Source: an uncultured Cellvibrio sp.
GTDB taxonomy: Bacteria; Pseudomonadota; Gammaproteobacteria; Pseudomonadales; Cellvibrionaceae
Assembly (NCBI GenBank): GCA_946481735.1
Contig: CAMLOU010000100.1
Location: 1-16,616, forward strand
Length of the DNA stretch: 16,616 bases
Direction: 5' to 3'
The position numbers were made by a program, and so were the translations under genes. The notes beneath the pieces were generated by a model. That model had not been told where the DNA came from. It worked only from the letters and a program-made list of their open reading frames with translations, and searched no databases. The number at the start of each line of letters is the position of its first letter. Position 1 is the stretch's first letter. Below, piece by piece: positions 8,012-16,105 of the stretch.

Positions 8012-10888
8012 TTACAAGGATCTCAGGAAACTGAGCACATCGTCTTTTTGTCCGCCAGACAAGGCTTGATAAGCATTTTTGGCTGCCTCGCCTTCGCCGC
8101 CGTGCCATAGGATGGCTTCTTCAATCGTCCTGGCGCGGCCATCGTGCAGGTAGCTGTGCACGGGCGTGCAGACTTCGTTGCCCTGGCCGCCGATGGGGTT
8201 GATCACGCCGCCGGTGACACACGCTGATAATCCCAATCCCCATAAAGGCGCAGTGCGCCATTCGGAGCCGGATGCCTGGCCTTCGCCCAGATTGTCCGCC
8301 AGCCCCGGACCCATATCGTGCAACAACAGGTCGGTGTAGGGGTGGATCGTCTGGCCGCGCAGCTCAGCCAAGGGATGATATTGGCTGGTTTGCAGGGTGG
8401 GTTTGTGGCAACCGGCACAGCCGATATCGGAGAACAGTGTTTGACCACGCTGCACCGCCGGGCTGTTGATATCGCGCTGGGGCCGTACGCCGAGCAGGGA
8501 GATGTATTTCACCAGATTGTCCAGATGAGCATCCGCCAGCTCCGAGCCGCTGCCACCGCAGCCGGATTGACCGGAACCGCAATCCGGGTTTGGCAGCAGT
8601 GACGTCATTACTCCCATGTCGCTATTAAAGGCGCTGGCGACCTGGTGTTTGACGCTGCTGGTGGCCGCCTTGTAGCCAAACCGCCCCAGGCGGGTTTGAC
8701 CGCTGGCGGGATCGACCACCCGGTTGGCGCGCCCGGATATGCCGTCGCCATTGGCATCATTGGCGTCTTCCATAGCCAGAATCGTGGATTCCGACACCGC
8801 TTCAAGCAAGCCTATGCCGACTAACTGCGGCGCAATACGGGCAGAGAAACGCTCCGGTATTACCCCGGAAAATTGATACTGGGGCGAACGCAGGCCATTC
8901 GACTCCTGCCAGAACGCGATGGAGACTTCGCCCTCACTGCTGGCTCCACCATCAGCGCGGGTTTGCAAGGCGCGCCCCAATTGCGGGTGAGGATTGCCGT
9001 TGGCATCACCGACGCGGAATACCCATTTATCCAATGGCTCGCCGACTGGTGCAGGCGCGGCGCGCCCATTGCGTACGTGGCAGCCGGCGCAGCTGTCGTT
9101 GACCCAGCGGGGACCGGCCTTGCCAATCATTTCGCTGAAGACTTCATTCTCCACGGGCCGCTCGTCGTGGGTGCCGTTGACGAAAGAGGTATGGTGCAGG
9201 CGTCGGCCCAGCACAAACGGCTGGCCATTGTCGTAACCCAGGTTGGTCGCCATCTGCATAAAGTGGTGGTGCGGTTCACCGGCGCTGAGTTGATGCAGGG
9301 TCGTCTCGCCACCTAACCAGGCGCTTTCAGGAATGGGCACCGAGTCCTTGATACCGCCTTGCGGCGTTGCGCCACCGACTTCCCAGGGCACCAGGCCTTG
9401 ACCCACGATATACAGGAAGGTCGTGCCGTAATAAGCCGAACGGCCGTTGGGCACATCGTGCGCCAGGAACTGGCTGGGCTCAAATTCGAGCTTATCGCCG
9501 ATCTGGATCTGGCGGCCTTCGCGGCAGTTGTAGCTGCTTTCCTTGTAATAGTTGTAGGGGTCCGTCATCAACATACCGCCGTTATCACAGAACTCCGCCA
9601 CGGTGTTGACGCCGATATAGAACCAGCGGTTATCCGTGCTCGCCAGGGGCCATTGCGTCCGTACGTTCATCCTGATGGTGGTGCCGCCTTTCGCAACATA
9701 ATCGATGATCTCAATAGAAGCGGTGCGATGTTCCCAGTAAAAACTCAGGAAGTGGTCGTAGGCCTGGAACATGTCCTCTTTGGCGTGACGGTCGCGCGCG
9801 CGATCCGCAATGCGGGTGACTAAGGCATCGCCCCGGTCATATTGAATCACCGGCTCCAGTTGGGTAGATGAGTTATATAACGGCACCACATTGCCCAGCG
9901 GTACGCTGCTGGAACTCATGGCGCTGGACGAGCTGGATGGCACGATTGAACTGCTGGAGGAGCTGACCGAAGCGACCGAGCTTGAGCTGCTGGAAGAAGA
10001 GCTGCCGGTGGCACCGCCAAAGACACGCACTTCCCAGATCGAGTAACCCCAGTTATTGCCGGCACTGCGCTGGGTGGCGTTGATGCGCAGATAGCGGTAA
10101 TTGCCGGTGATGGCATGGGTGTCGGTCCGTTCCCCGAAAGCCCCGCCGGTATGGGTGGCCAGGGTAGACCAGCTGCTGCCGTTGGTTGAAGCCTGAACCT
10201 GGTAATTGGCGGCGTTGGCGGCTTCCCAATCAATGGCCACACTGCCCAGGTTATAGCTGTTGCCCAGATCTACCTGCAACCAGGCCGTACCGGCGCCGTG
10301 GGTCGACTCCCAGCGGGTGCCGCCATTGCCGTCCACCGCCAGGTTAGCTGCGGTCAGGGCCGGACTGCTGGTGGCAATTTTATTCAGGGCGATGTTGGTT
10401 TCCGGTGGCGGCGTCGGGGTACCACCGCCAAATACGCGGACCTCCCAAATGGAGTAGCCCCATTGATTGCCCGCGCTGCGCTGCGTGCAATAAATACGCA
10501 GATAGCGGTAGGAACCGGACACGGCCACCGTATCGGTACGCGCACCAAAGGTGCCGCCGGTTTGGGAGGAGAGGGTGGTCCAGTTGTTGTCGTCGTTGGA
10601 ACCCTGGATCTCATAGTTGGCTGCATTGGCCGCTTCCCAGTCGATCACCACACTGGTCAGCGCTGCTGCACTGCCTAAATCAATCCGCAACCACGAAGGG
10701 CTTACGTCGTGGTTGGATTCCCAGCGTGTGCCGCTACTACCGTCCGTTGCGTTAGCGGCGGGCGTCATGGCGGTGCTGGCGGTGGTTGTTTTATTGAGCG
10801 CCAGATTGGTCTGGGCGTGGCTTGCGTGGCTTAACAACAGGATGACACCGAGCAAGTAGTAAATACATCTTATATTTATTCTGCGCAT
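8012..10888 (-). CDS. Secreted di-haem oxidoreductase (DHOR/DUF1111-like) with two F5/8-type C modules and polyserine linker
   Basis: A 958-residue exported protein. Domains in order: signal peptide (1 to about 26, cleavage near SHA-Q); two tandem F5/8 type C (discoidin, CBM32-like) modules at about 27-155 and 164-292, closely similar to each other; a Ser-rich linker at 293-330; an unassigned segment of about 335-590; then a cytochrome-peroxidase-like di-haem domain. Haem motifs are CAGCH at 600-604 and CAGCH at 824-828. DHOR-family signatures include NDSCAGCHVRNGR, DANGDGISGRANRV (711-724), HDMGPGLADNLG (857-868) and HDGRARTIEEAILWHGGE (915-932). The fold suggests a periplasmic or extracellular c-type redox enzyme, and the modules suggest binding to carbohydrate or another surface ligand. 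The substrate is unknown. The start at 10888 has GGAGA upstream. It is the last gene of a leftward pair but well separated (385 bp) from the preceding one. Confidence 0.88.
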   Translation of the reverse strand: MRRINIRCIYYLLGVILLLSHASHAQTNLALNKTTTASTAMTPAANATDGSSGTRWESNHDVSPSWLRIDLGSAAALTSVVIDWEAANAANYEIQGSNDDNNWTTLSSQTGGTFGARTDTVAVSGSYRYLRIYCTQRSAGNQWGYSIWEVRVFGGGTPTPPPETNIALNKIATSSPALTAANLAVDGNGGTRWESTHGAGTAWLQVDLGNSYNLGSVAIDWEAANAANYQVQASTNGSSWSTLATHTGGAFGERTDTHAITGNYRYLRINATQRSAGNNWGYSIWEVRVFGGATGSSSSSSSSSVASVSSSSSSIVPSSSSSAMSSSSVPLGNVVPLYNSSTQLEPVIQYDRGDALVTRIADRARDRHAKEDMFQAYDHFLSFYWEHRTASIEIIDYVAKGGTTIRMNVRTQWPLASTDNRWFYIGVNTVAEFCDNGGMLMTDPYNYYKESSYNCREGRQIQIGDKLEFEPSQFLAHDVPNGRSAYYGTTFLYIVGQGLVPWEVGGATPQGGIKDSVPIPESAWLGGETTLHQLSAGEPHHHFMQMATNLGYDNGQPFVLGRRLHHTSFVNGTHDERPVENEVFSEMIGKAGPRWVNDSCAGCHVRNGRAAPAPVGEPLDKWVFRVGDANGNPHPQLGRALQTRADGGASSEGEVSIAFWQESNGLRSPQYQFSGVIPERFSARIAPQLVGIGLLEAVSESTILAMEDANDANGDGISGRANRVVDPASGQTRLGRFGYKAATSSVKHQVASAFNSDMGVMTSLLPNPDCGSGQSGCGGSGSELADAHLDNLVKYISLLGVRPQRDINSPAVQRGQTLFSDIGCAGCHKPTLQTSQYHPLAELRGQTIHPYTDLLLHDMGPGLADNLGEGQASGSEWRTAPLWGLGLSACVTGGVINPIGGQGNEVCTPVHSYLHDGRARTIEEAILWHGGEGEAAKNAYQALSGGQKDDVLSFLRSL
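10013..10810 (-). repeat. Internal tandem duplication encoding two F5/8-type modules
   Basis: The modules at 10426-10810 and 10013-10399 (residues 27-155 and 164-292 of the di-haem protein) share long identical blocks at protein level, such as DWEAANAANY and WGYSIWEVRVFGG. The DNA remains recognisably similar, with many third-position differences. They are joined by a short Thr/Pro-rich spacer. This indicates module duplication, not a recent exact copy. Confidence 0.8.
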
Positions 10889-11273
10889 TGTTTATCTCCA
10901 AGATAACCGCGGTCATCACCGTACCGGTACAGCAATTGTCTGCGAGTGATGAAGTGAGGTTGGTTTGATTGAACGCTGCGTCCCCGTGGGTATTGCAGCT
11001 TCCCGTTATGGTTATATTTTTCGTATCAGGCATTAACGTGCGCAGGCAGAATTGCACAAAGCCAGCGATTAATCGTCCCACTTTGGTGGGGAATAATTAA
11101 GCGGAATTCCTGATGCGGGGATGCCAGTAAGCGTGGGAATTGGGAAAAAAGATTGCGTGGTTTTTTATGCCGATAAATAAAAACTGCATCACAAAAAAAT
11201 TGGCAAAATTTTTTCTTTTAAGAAAAGCGAAAGGCCAAATGCGTGTGGTCTGCTAGTACACAAGCCTGATAAA
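10889..11273. other. Intergenic region upstream of the di-haem gene
   Basis: About 385 bp with no credible gene; the 11100-11250 half is markedly AT-rich. It contains perfect palindromes GTACCGGTAC (10921-10930) and CGATTAATCG (11066-11075), a small hairpin CCCAC-TTTG-GTGGG (11077-11090), and a possible minus-strand -10 TATAAC (11011-11016) with no good -35. The di-haem gene promoter probably lies here, but I cannot place it firmly. Confidence 0.5.
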
Positions 11274-11281
11274 TCAGGCTT
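11262..11281 (-). terminator. Hairpin at the 3' end of the PTPS-like gene
   Basis: AAGCCTGA-TAAA-TCAGGCTT is a perfect 8-bp stem with a 4-nt loop that overlaps the stop codon of the leftward gene. No U-run follows directly on the minus strand, so it may be an mRNA 3' stabilising hairpin and not a full terminator. A second AT-only hairpin lies further downstream around 11210-11225. Confidence 0.4.
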
Positions 11282-12170
11282 CTGCAAGCGCACCTTTGTT
11301 GATGCCTTCAAACGCTTTAACGCGAATCGTCTTATCCGGATTGTCGGCGCGCGTTGTCTGGGCAATGTGGTATGCAAGAAACTCGACGGTGCTGTCAGTA
11401 TCAATCAGATAGCAACATCGTTGGGGTAAGGTCAGTTCAAAAGGCCCCTGTGCCGAAGTATACGCAAAGTGGTAATACGCAAGGCCACCGAATTGCGGTT
11501 TGGCGATGATGTCTTCACGGGTACCAATATAAATGTCACGCCAGCGTTCGGCCCACTGGTGTTCGAGGGCGGGACTTTTTTGATCGTTGGCCCAGATATC
11601 GATACGCGAACGGTGACCATGTGCAATGCGCTGGCAGTTGCCGCCGTGCTTTTTCAAACCGTGACTGTAATGGTAGAAGGCGCCATCGATCATCTCGTTA
11701 CTGAAGCTCAGCTCTAACCGCGCCACGCTGTCCGGAAATAAACTTTTCAGGCGGCGGATACACCAGTCGGCGACAGAGGCCGGCGTCAGCACCTCAGCTT
11801 CTACCAACGCGATAGCATCCTTGGGCGAACGGGTATGCAGAAATTCACCGTCGTCACCAAATTCCCACTGGATATCCAACTGGTCGTCAACTTCGGTGAT
11901 GGTGATGTTGGGTGAGCGGGCGGGCACGGCCAAACGGTGATCCAACTCCGTATCAAGCCAGTGGCGCAATAATTTCTTGACGGTACCGAAGTCGCACACC
12001 ATACCCTGTTCATCCAGCTCCCCATGCAACTGGACATTGGCCAACCAGGTTTCGCCCAATAAGCCGCGTTGGGGATCAAGGAAACTGAAATCAACATTGG
12101 TGAGGTTATCGACAAACAACAGCATAAAAAGGCCGAGGGTAGAGGGGTAATGGATAAAAGCGGCGGCCAT
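11274..12170 (-). CDS. Two-domain 6-pyruvoyl-tetrahydropterin synthase / 6-carboxytetrahydropterin synthase-like protein
   Basis: 298-residue protein of the T-fold PTPS/QueD family. The N-terminal half (about 17-82) has VQLHGELDEQGMVCDFGTVKK and TELDHRL, both typical of the family, but the usual HGH zinc site is replaced (GETWLANV at 39-46). The C-terminal half (about 148-290) has HGGNCQRIAHGHRSRIDIW (175-193, with HGH at 184-186) and the FEGI segment near 287-290. So two PTPS-like units seem to be fused, with the metal site in one of them. QueD-family enzymes make the carboxytetrahydropterin precursor of queuosine; a role in that or another pterin path is inference. The ATG at 12170 has AGGTGAT upstream; an internal Met (12125) starts nearer the recognisable domain but has no SD. 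Confidence 0.74.
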   Translation of the reverse strand: MAAAFIHYPSTLGLFMLLFVDNLTNVDFSFLDPQRGLLGETWLANVQLHGELDEQGMVCDFGTVKKLLRHWLDTELDHRLAVPARSPNITITEVDDQLDIQWEFGDDGEFLHTRSPKDAIALVEAEVLTPASVADWCIRRLKSLFPDSVARLELSFSNEMIDGAFYHYSHGLKKHGGNCQRIAHGHRSRIDIWANDQKSPALEHQWAERWRDIYIGTREDIIAKPQFGGLAYYHFAYTSAQGPFELTLPQRCCYLIDTDSTVEFLAYHIAQTTRADNPDKTIRVKAFEGINKGALAEA

Positions 12171-12260
12171 GATATCACCTGCCGTGCGTTCAGGGCAGCG
12201 GGAGGCGGTGGTGAATAAACTAATCGCTATATGTGAGAAGTGGCTTAGTTTGTTTGGGTT

Positions 12261-12272
12261 CTAGTATACAAG
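12261..12272. promoter_or_regulatory. Operator candidate over the -10 of the PTPS-like gene
   Basis: CTAGTATACAAG is a near-perfect palindrome (10 of 12 positions symmetric, centre GTATAC) about 90 bp upstream of the leftward gene. On the minus strand it contains TATACT, a good -10. A near-copy, CTAGTACACAAG, lies at 11253-11264 just past the gene's 3' end. Palindromes of this style are used by GntR-type regulators, but the protein is not identifiable here. Confidence 0.35.
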
Positions 12273-12492
12273 TTGGTTGCAGGTGCTGGGGAGAGCGGCT
12301 AAGATAATGTTGTGGTTTTTGTGACAATAAGCCTGATCTGGTGATTGCTCACTCCTAATCCGTAAATGCGCGGATCGGTGAATGTGCTGAATCGCGAAGC
12401 TTGTTGTTGTTTACCCACGTGCCGGGTGAGATTCGCATCCGGCCAGTGTTCATGAAGCCTTGACAGCCCCTACTGTCATTTATCAAGCGCTG

Positions 12493-12532
12493 GCTTGGGG
12501 CTCGGGGGATTTCCCCGAGCCTTAGCTTTTTT
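12493..12532 (+). terminator. Intrinsic terminator with no rightward gene before it
   Basis: GGCTCGGGG (12499-12507), loop GATTT, CCCCGAGCC (12513-12521): a 9-bp GC-rich stem, extended by GCT (12493-12495) with AGC (12524-12526) and followed at once by TTTTTT (12527-12532). The U-run is only on the plus strand, so it does not look built for leftward metE. It may end a small RNA starting somewhere in 12300-12460 (GATAAT at 12303-12308 is a possible -10). Confidence 0.6.
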
Positions 12533-12559
12533 CAAAAGACATCAAACAAACGCTGAGTG

Positions 12560-14995
12560 TTAAACGAGTTCGGCTGCCTCGTGCCTTGCCTTGGCTGACG
12601 ATTTCCCGGCGTATTCCTTGCGCAAGATAACCGCTGCTTCCACCATCCGCGCCAGCGCGGCTTCAGTCTCCGGCCACCGACGGGTTTTCAAGCCACAATC
12701 CGGATTGACCCACAAGCGCTCCACCGGTAATTCGCGTGCGGCACGACGCAACAGATTCACCATAGTGTCAACCTCCGGCACGTTGGGCGAGTGGATGTCG
12801 TATACACCCGGGCCGATATCGTTGGGGTATTTAAAAGCCTCAAAGGCTTGCAGCAATTCACCATCGGAGCGCGAGGTTTCAATGGTGATGACATCCGCAT
12901 CCAGATCCGCAATCGCACCAATGATGTCGTTGAACTCCGAGTAACACATATGGGTGTGAATCTGGGTTTCGTCCTGCACACCGCTGGCGCTGATGCGAAA
13001 CGCCTTCACTGCCCAATCCAGATACGCCTGCCAATCTTTCTTACGCAATGGCAAGCCTTCGCGGATAGCCGGTTCATCAATTTGAATCACCTTGATACCG
13101 GCAGATTCCAGGTCAACCACTTCATCGCGCAGGGCCAGCGCAATTTGCAGGGCGGTGGTCGCACGCGGCTGGTCGTCGCGCACAAAGGACCAGAAGAGCA
13201 TGGTGATTGGTCCGGTCAACATGCCTTTTACCGGCTTTTGGCTGAGGGATTGGGCGTAGCGCGCCCAGCTCACGGTAATCGGCTGCGGACGCGCTACGTC
13301 GCCATAAATAATCGGCGGTTTCACACAGCGCGAGCCGTAACTCTGCACCCAACCATATTGGGTAAACGCATAACCGTCGAGGTTCTCACCAAAATACTCC
13401 ACCATGTCGTTGCGCTCGGCTTCGCCGTGCACCAATACATCAATACCCAGCCTCTCCTGACGCGCAATGGCATCGGCAATTTCCTGGCGAATGCGGTTCT
13501 GGTATTCGGCTTCATTGATCGCGCCCTGTTTAAAGTCGCGGCGGGTCTGGCGTATATGATCCGTCTGCGGAAATGAGCCGATGGTGGTGGTCGGAAACAG
13601 CGGCAGATTCAATAACGCCTGCTGTTGCTTGATCCGCGCCGCAAAACCACTTTGCCGTTCGCTGTCCTGCGGTTTTACAGCGTGCAAGCGCGCTTGCACC
13701 GCCGGGTTATGAATCAGTGATGAAGTCCGACGCGCCTGGGCGGCGGCATTACTGCTGGAGAGCGCTTCCTGCGCAAGTGCATCAAACGGGCGGGTCAGCA
13801 GGGTTTTTAAAGCGACGACTTCGCCCACTTTTTGTTTGGCAAATGCCAACCAGCTTTTTATGTCAGCAGCTAATTTTTCTTCGCGCTCCAGATCCACCGG
13901 TGAGTGCAGCAGCGAACAGGACGGTGCCACCCACAAACGCTCACCGAGGCGTTCCTGCGCTGCGGTTAACACCGCAAGGGATTTGCTCAGATTGTTGCGC
14001 CAGATATTGCGACCGTCGACCACACCGATCGATAAAATTTTATGGGCTGAGAGGCGATCTACCAGCGTGAGCACCTGCTCCGGTGCGCGCACCGCATCGA
14101 TATGCAAACCGGCCACGGGTAAATTCACTGCGGTAGATAAATTCTCACCCAGGGCACCGAAATAAGTCGCCAATAAAATGTTCAATTGTTTGTGCTGCAG
14201 GCGATGGTAGACATTTTCAAACGCCTGCTGCCATTTAGCCGGCAGGTCCAGGACCAGAATCGGTTCATCGATTTGCACCCAGGTTGCGCCGACATCGGCC
14301 AAGGCTTGCAGTAATTGCTCATAAGCCGGCAGCAGGTTTTGCAATAAATCGAAACGATCAAATGCCTGACCTTTTTCTTTACCCAACCACAAATAACTGA
14401 GCGGTCCGAGGATCACCGGTTTGACGGCATAGCCTGCCGCGATAGCTTCTGCGGTTTCATCAATGATTTGCCGCCAGCTCAAGCTGAACGTCTGGCCCAG
14501 GTGAAATTCCGGTACCAGATAGTGATAGTTGGTATCAAACCATTTGGTCATGTCAGAGGCGGTGGTCGCTTGACCGGTCGGTGCTCGCCCGCGCGCCACG
14601 CGGAATAATGTGTCGAGATCGACGTCGATGCACGGCTGTTCCGGTGCCGCCTGGTTCGCGCTGGCCTGAGCGTGAGCGCAGCAAGCCGCGTCGTCATGGG
14701 TATGCGTAACGGCACTAGCCGGTGCATCTTTGCGATGGCGCAGGGGAATATTGCCCAGCGTGGCGGACAGGGTCAGTACCTGGTCATACCACGCAAAGTC
14801 ACCGGTCGGGATCAAATCCAGGCCGGCGTCGGCTTGTAGTTTCCAATGGGCCAGCCGCAGCTCACGGCCGGCCGCTTCCAGCCCTTCCCGGGACAGATCA
14901 CCGCGCCAATAGGCTTCCAGTGCTTTCTTTAATTCACGATCCGCGCCGATACGCGGAAAGCCCAGGTTATGGGCGATAACGGAGGTTCCTGACAT
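12560..14995 (-). CDS. metE: Cobalamin-independent methionine synthase
   Basis: 5-methyltetrahydropteroyltri-L-glutamate:homocysteine methyltransferase, the final step of methionine synthesis, cytoplasmic and zinc-dependent. 811 residues against 753 in E. coli. The N-terminal half carries [18 protein letters not shown]; the catalytic C-terminal barrel carries [30 protein letters not shown] and [14 protein letters not shown]. The zinc ligands keep exact E. coli spacing: His682 and Cys684 (HTHMC), Glu706 (TIETSRSD) and Cys767 (NPDCG). The added length is mainly an insertion at about 90-122 rich in His, Cys and Ala, plus a short Lys/Ala-rich C-terminal tail. The ATG at 14995 has AGAGG upstream; an in-frame TTG at 15019 is less likely. 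It is divergent from metR, which is expected to activate it. Confidence 0.98.
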   Translation of the reverse strand: MSGTSVIAHNLGFPRIGADRELKKALEAYWRGDLSREGLEAAGRELRLAHWKLQADAGLDLIPTGDFAWYDQVLTLSATLGNIPLRHRKDAPASAVTHTHDDAACCAHAQASANQAAPEQPCIDVDLDTLFRVARGRAPTGQATTASDMTKWFDTNYHYLVPEFHLGQTFSLSWRQIIDETAEAIAAGYAVKPVILGPLSYLWLGKEKGQAFDRFDLLQNLLPAYEQLLQALADVGATWVQIDEPILVLDLPAKWQQAFENVYHRLQHKQLNILLATYFGALGENLSTAVNLPVAGLHIDAVRAPEQVLTLVDRLSAHKILSIGVVDGRNIWRNNLSKSLAVLTAAQERLGERLWVAPSCSLLHSPVDLEREEKLAADIKSWLAFAKQKVGEVVALKTLLTRPFDALAQEALSSSNAAAQARRTSSLIHNPAVQARLHAVKPQDSERQSGFAARIKQQQALLNLPLFPTTTIGSFPQTDHIRQTRRDFKQGAINEAEYQNRIRQEIADAIARQERLGIDVLVHGEAERNDMVEYFGENLDGYAFTQYGWVQSYGSRCVKPPIIYGDVARPQPITVSWARYAQSLSQKPVKGMLTGPITMLFWSFVRDDQPRATTALQIALALRDEVVDLESAGIKVIQIDEPAIREGLPLRKKDWQAYLDWAVKAFRISASGVQDETQIHTHMCYSEFNDIIGAIADLDADVITIETSRSDGELLQAFEAFKYPNDIGPGVYDIHSPNVPEVDTMVNLLRRAARELPVERLWVNPDCGLKTRRWPETEAALARMVEAAVILRKEYAGKSSAKARHEAAELV

Positions 14996-15061
14996 GATTG
15001 CTGCCTCTTTTTTATCCAATTCACGATGGCAGGCATTGTCCGGAAGTTATCAACTTGAATC

Positions 15062-15099
15062 AAACTGATAATTTTCAGTTTTAACATGAATAGAATTTA
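15062..15099. promoter_or_regulatory. Candidate MetR binding region between metE and metR
   Basis: Two adjacent signals sit in the divergent gap: an inverted repeat AAACTGA-TAATTT-TCAGTTT (15062-15081) and TGAATAGAATTTA (15087-15099), which matches the enterobacterial MetR consensus TGAA-N5-TTCA at 7 of 8 positions. The location between metE and metR fits known MetR control, but no footprint is implied by sequence alone. Confidence 0.45.
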
Positions 15100-15120
15100 T
15101 AGTAATCTTCTCACAATGAT

Positions 15121-15157
15121 TGTTGGATTACGCCGCTACGCGGCTAATCCAACCTAC
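15121..15157. repeat. REP-like palindromic repeat element
   Basis: GTTGGATTA (15122-15130), a single bulged C, then GCCGC-TAC-GCGGC and TAATCCAAC (15145-15153), ending in CTACG. This gives a 14-bp stem with one bulge. The GTTGGATTA...TAATCCAACCTACG form resembles dispersed palindromic repeats seen in intergenic DNA of many Proteobacteria. It is the only copy I noticed in the window and lies just upstream of metR, probably in its 5' leader. Confidence 0.7.
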
Positions 15158-15179
15158 GGTTCCATGACATGAGGTTGAG

Positions 15180-16097
15180 ATGATCGAAATCCGCCATTTA
15201 AAAACCCTGCTCGCTCTGCGGGAAACCGGTAGCCTCGTAGAGGCGGCGGAGCGTTTGTTTTTAACCCAATCGGCGTTGTCCCATCAGCTCAAGGAGTTGG
15301 AAAGCCGACTGGATTGCGAATTGTTTGTCCGCAAAAGCCGCCCCCTGCGTTTTACCGAGGCGGGCAAACGTTTGTTGCAATTAGCCGATGACGTACTGGC
15401 TAAAGTCAGTGAGGCCGAGCGGGACCTTCAAAAATTATTGCACGGCGAAGCAGGGCGCCTGTACATGGCCATTGAGTGTCACAGTTGTTTTAACTGGTTG
15501 ATGCCGACAGTGGATGTTTATCGCAATCAATGGCCCGCCATTGAACTGGATTTTTCCGGCGGGTTTATGTTTGAGCCGCTGCCGGCCCTGGCGCAAGGCG
15601 AGGTGGATCTGGTGATAACCTCGGACCCGCAACCCATCAAAGGCGTGGAGTATGTGGCGCTGTTCAGTTACGAAATGCAAATCGCCATTGCCAACCAACA
15701 TCCGTTACAGGCAAAACGTTTTTTGCAGCCGGAGGACCTTGCCGATCAAACCGTGATTACCTATCCGGTCGAACGCAGTCGCCTGGATATCTTTAAATAT
15801 TTTCTCGATCCTGCCGGTGTCGCGCCCGCCGGTGTGCGCACTTCGGAATTAACCTTGATGATGGTGCAGCTGGTTGCCAGTGGTCGGGGTGTTTGTGCAT
15901 TACCCAATTGGGTGTTGGCAGAATATGTCGATCAAGCGTTGATCAGCGTGCGTTCTGCCGGTGAGCAAGGTGTGTGGCCGACCTTGTATGCGGCGGTGCG
16001 CGAGGAACAATTATCCGCGCCTTTTGTGCAGGATTTTTTAAAGCTGGCCAAAGCGCATTGTCTGAAAAATCTCTCTGGCGTGAAGCAGGTGGTATAA
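15180..16097 (+). CDS. metR: LysR-family transcriptional regulator MetR
   Basis: Homocysteine-responsive activator of methionine genes, 305 residues. The N-terminal winged helix-turn-helix (about 2-60) includes HLKTLLALRETGSL and TQSALSHQLKELESRL, close to E. coli MetR. The effector domain carries MetR signatures IECHSCFNWLMPT (98-110), LVITSD, YPVERSRLDIFKYFLDPAGV and GRGVCALPNWV. The ATG follows GAGGTTGAG. It diverges from metE across 184 bp with a candidate MetR site, the classic arrangement in which MetR activates metE and represses itself. It converges on ilvD. Confidence 0.95.
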   Translation: MIEIRHLKTLLALRETGSLVEAAERLFLTQSALSHQLKELESRLDCELFVRKSRPLRFTEAGKRLLQLADDVLAKVSEAERDLQKLLHGEAGRLYMAIECHSCFNWLMPTVDVYRNQWPAIELDFSGGFMFEPLPALAQGEVDLVITSDPQPIKGVEYVALFSYEMQIAIANQHPLQAKRFLQPEDLADQTVITYPVERSRLDIFKYFLDPAGVAPAGVRTSELTLMMVQLVASGRGVCALPNWVLAEYVDQALISVRSAGEQGVWPTLYAAVREEQLSAPFVQDFLKLAKAHCLKNLSGVKQVV

Positions 16098-16105
16098 GTG
16101 TCGCC

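Larger units (their letters stand above)
12171..12559. other. Intergenic region between the PTPS-like gene and metE
   Basis: About 390 bp with no credible open frame. It holds the PTPS-like gene's upstream signals (12171-12290), a hairpin ATCCG-N8-CGGAT (12358-12375), TGACAG-CCCCTA-CTGTCA (12461-12478) and a rightward-oriented terminator (12493-12532). No recognised riboswitch or tRNA was found on either strand. Confidence 0.5.

Noticed and set aside
11041..11075. Possible sigma-54 promoter (TGGC...TGCA) upstream of the di-haem gene
   Set aside because: The spacing between the GG and GC elements is too short for a -24/-12 promoter.
12791..13576. 261-codon plus-strand open frame inside metE
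   Set aside because: Antisense shadow of the strongly conserved MetE catalytic domain; no independent domain signature.
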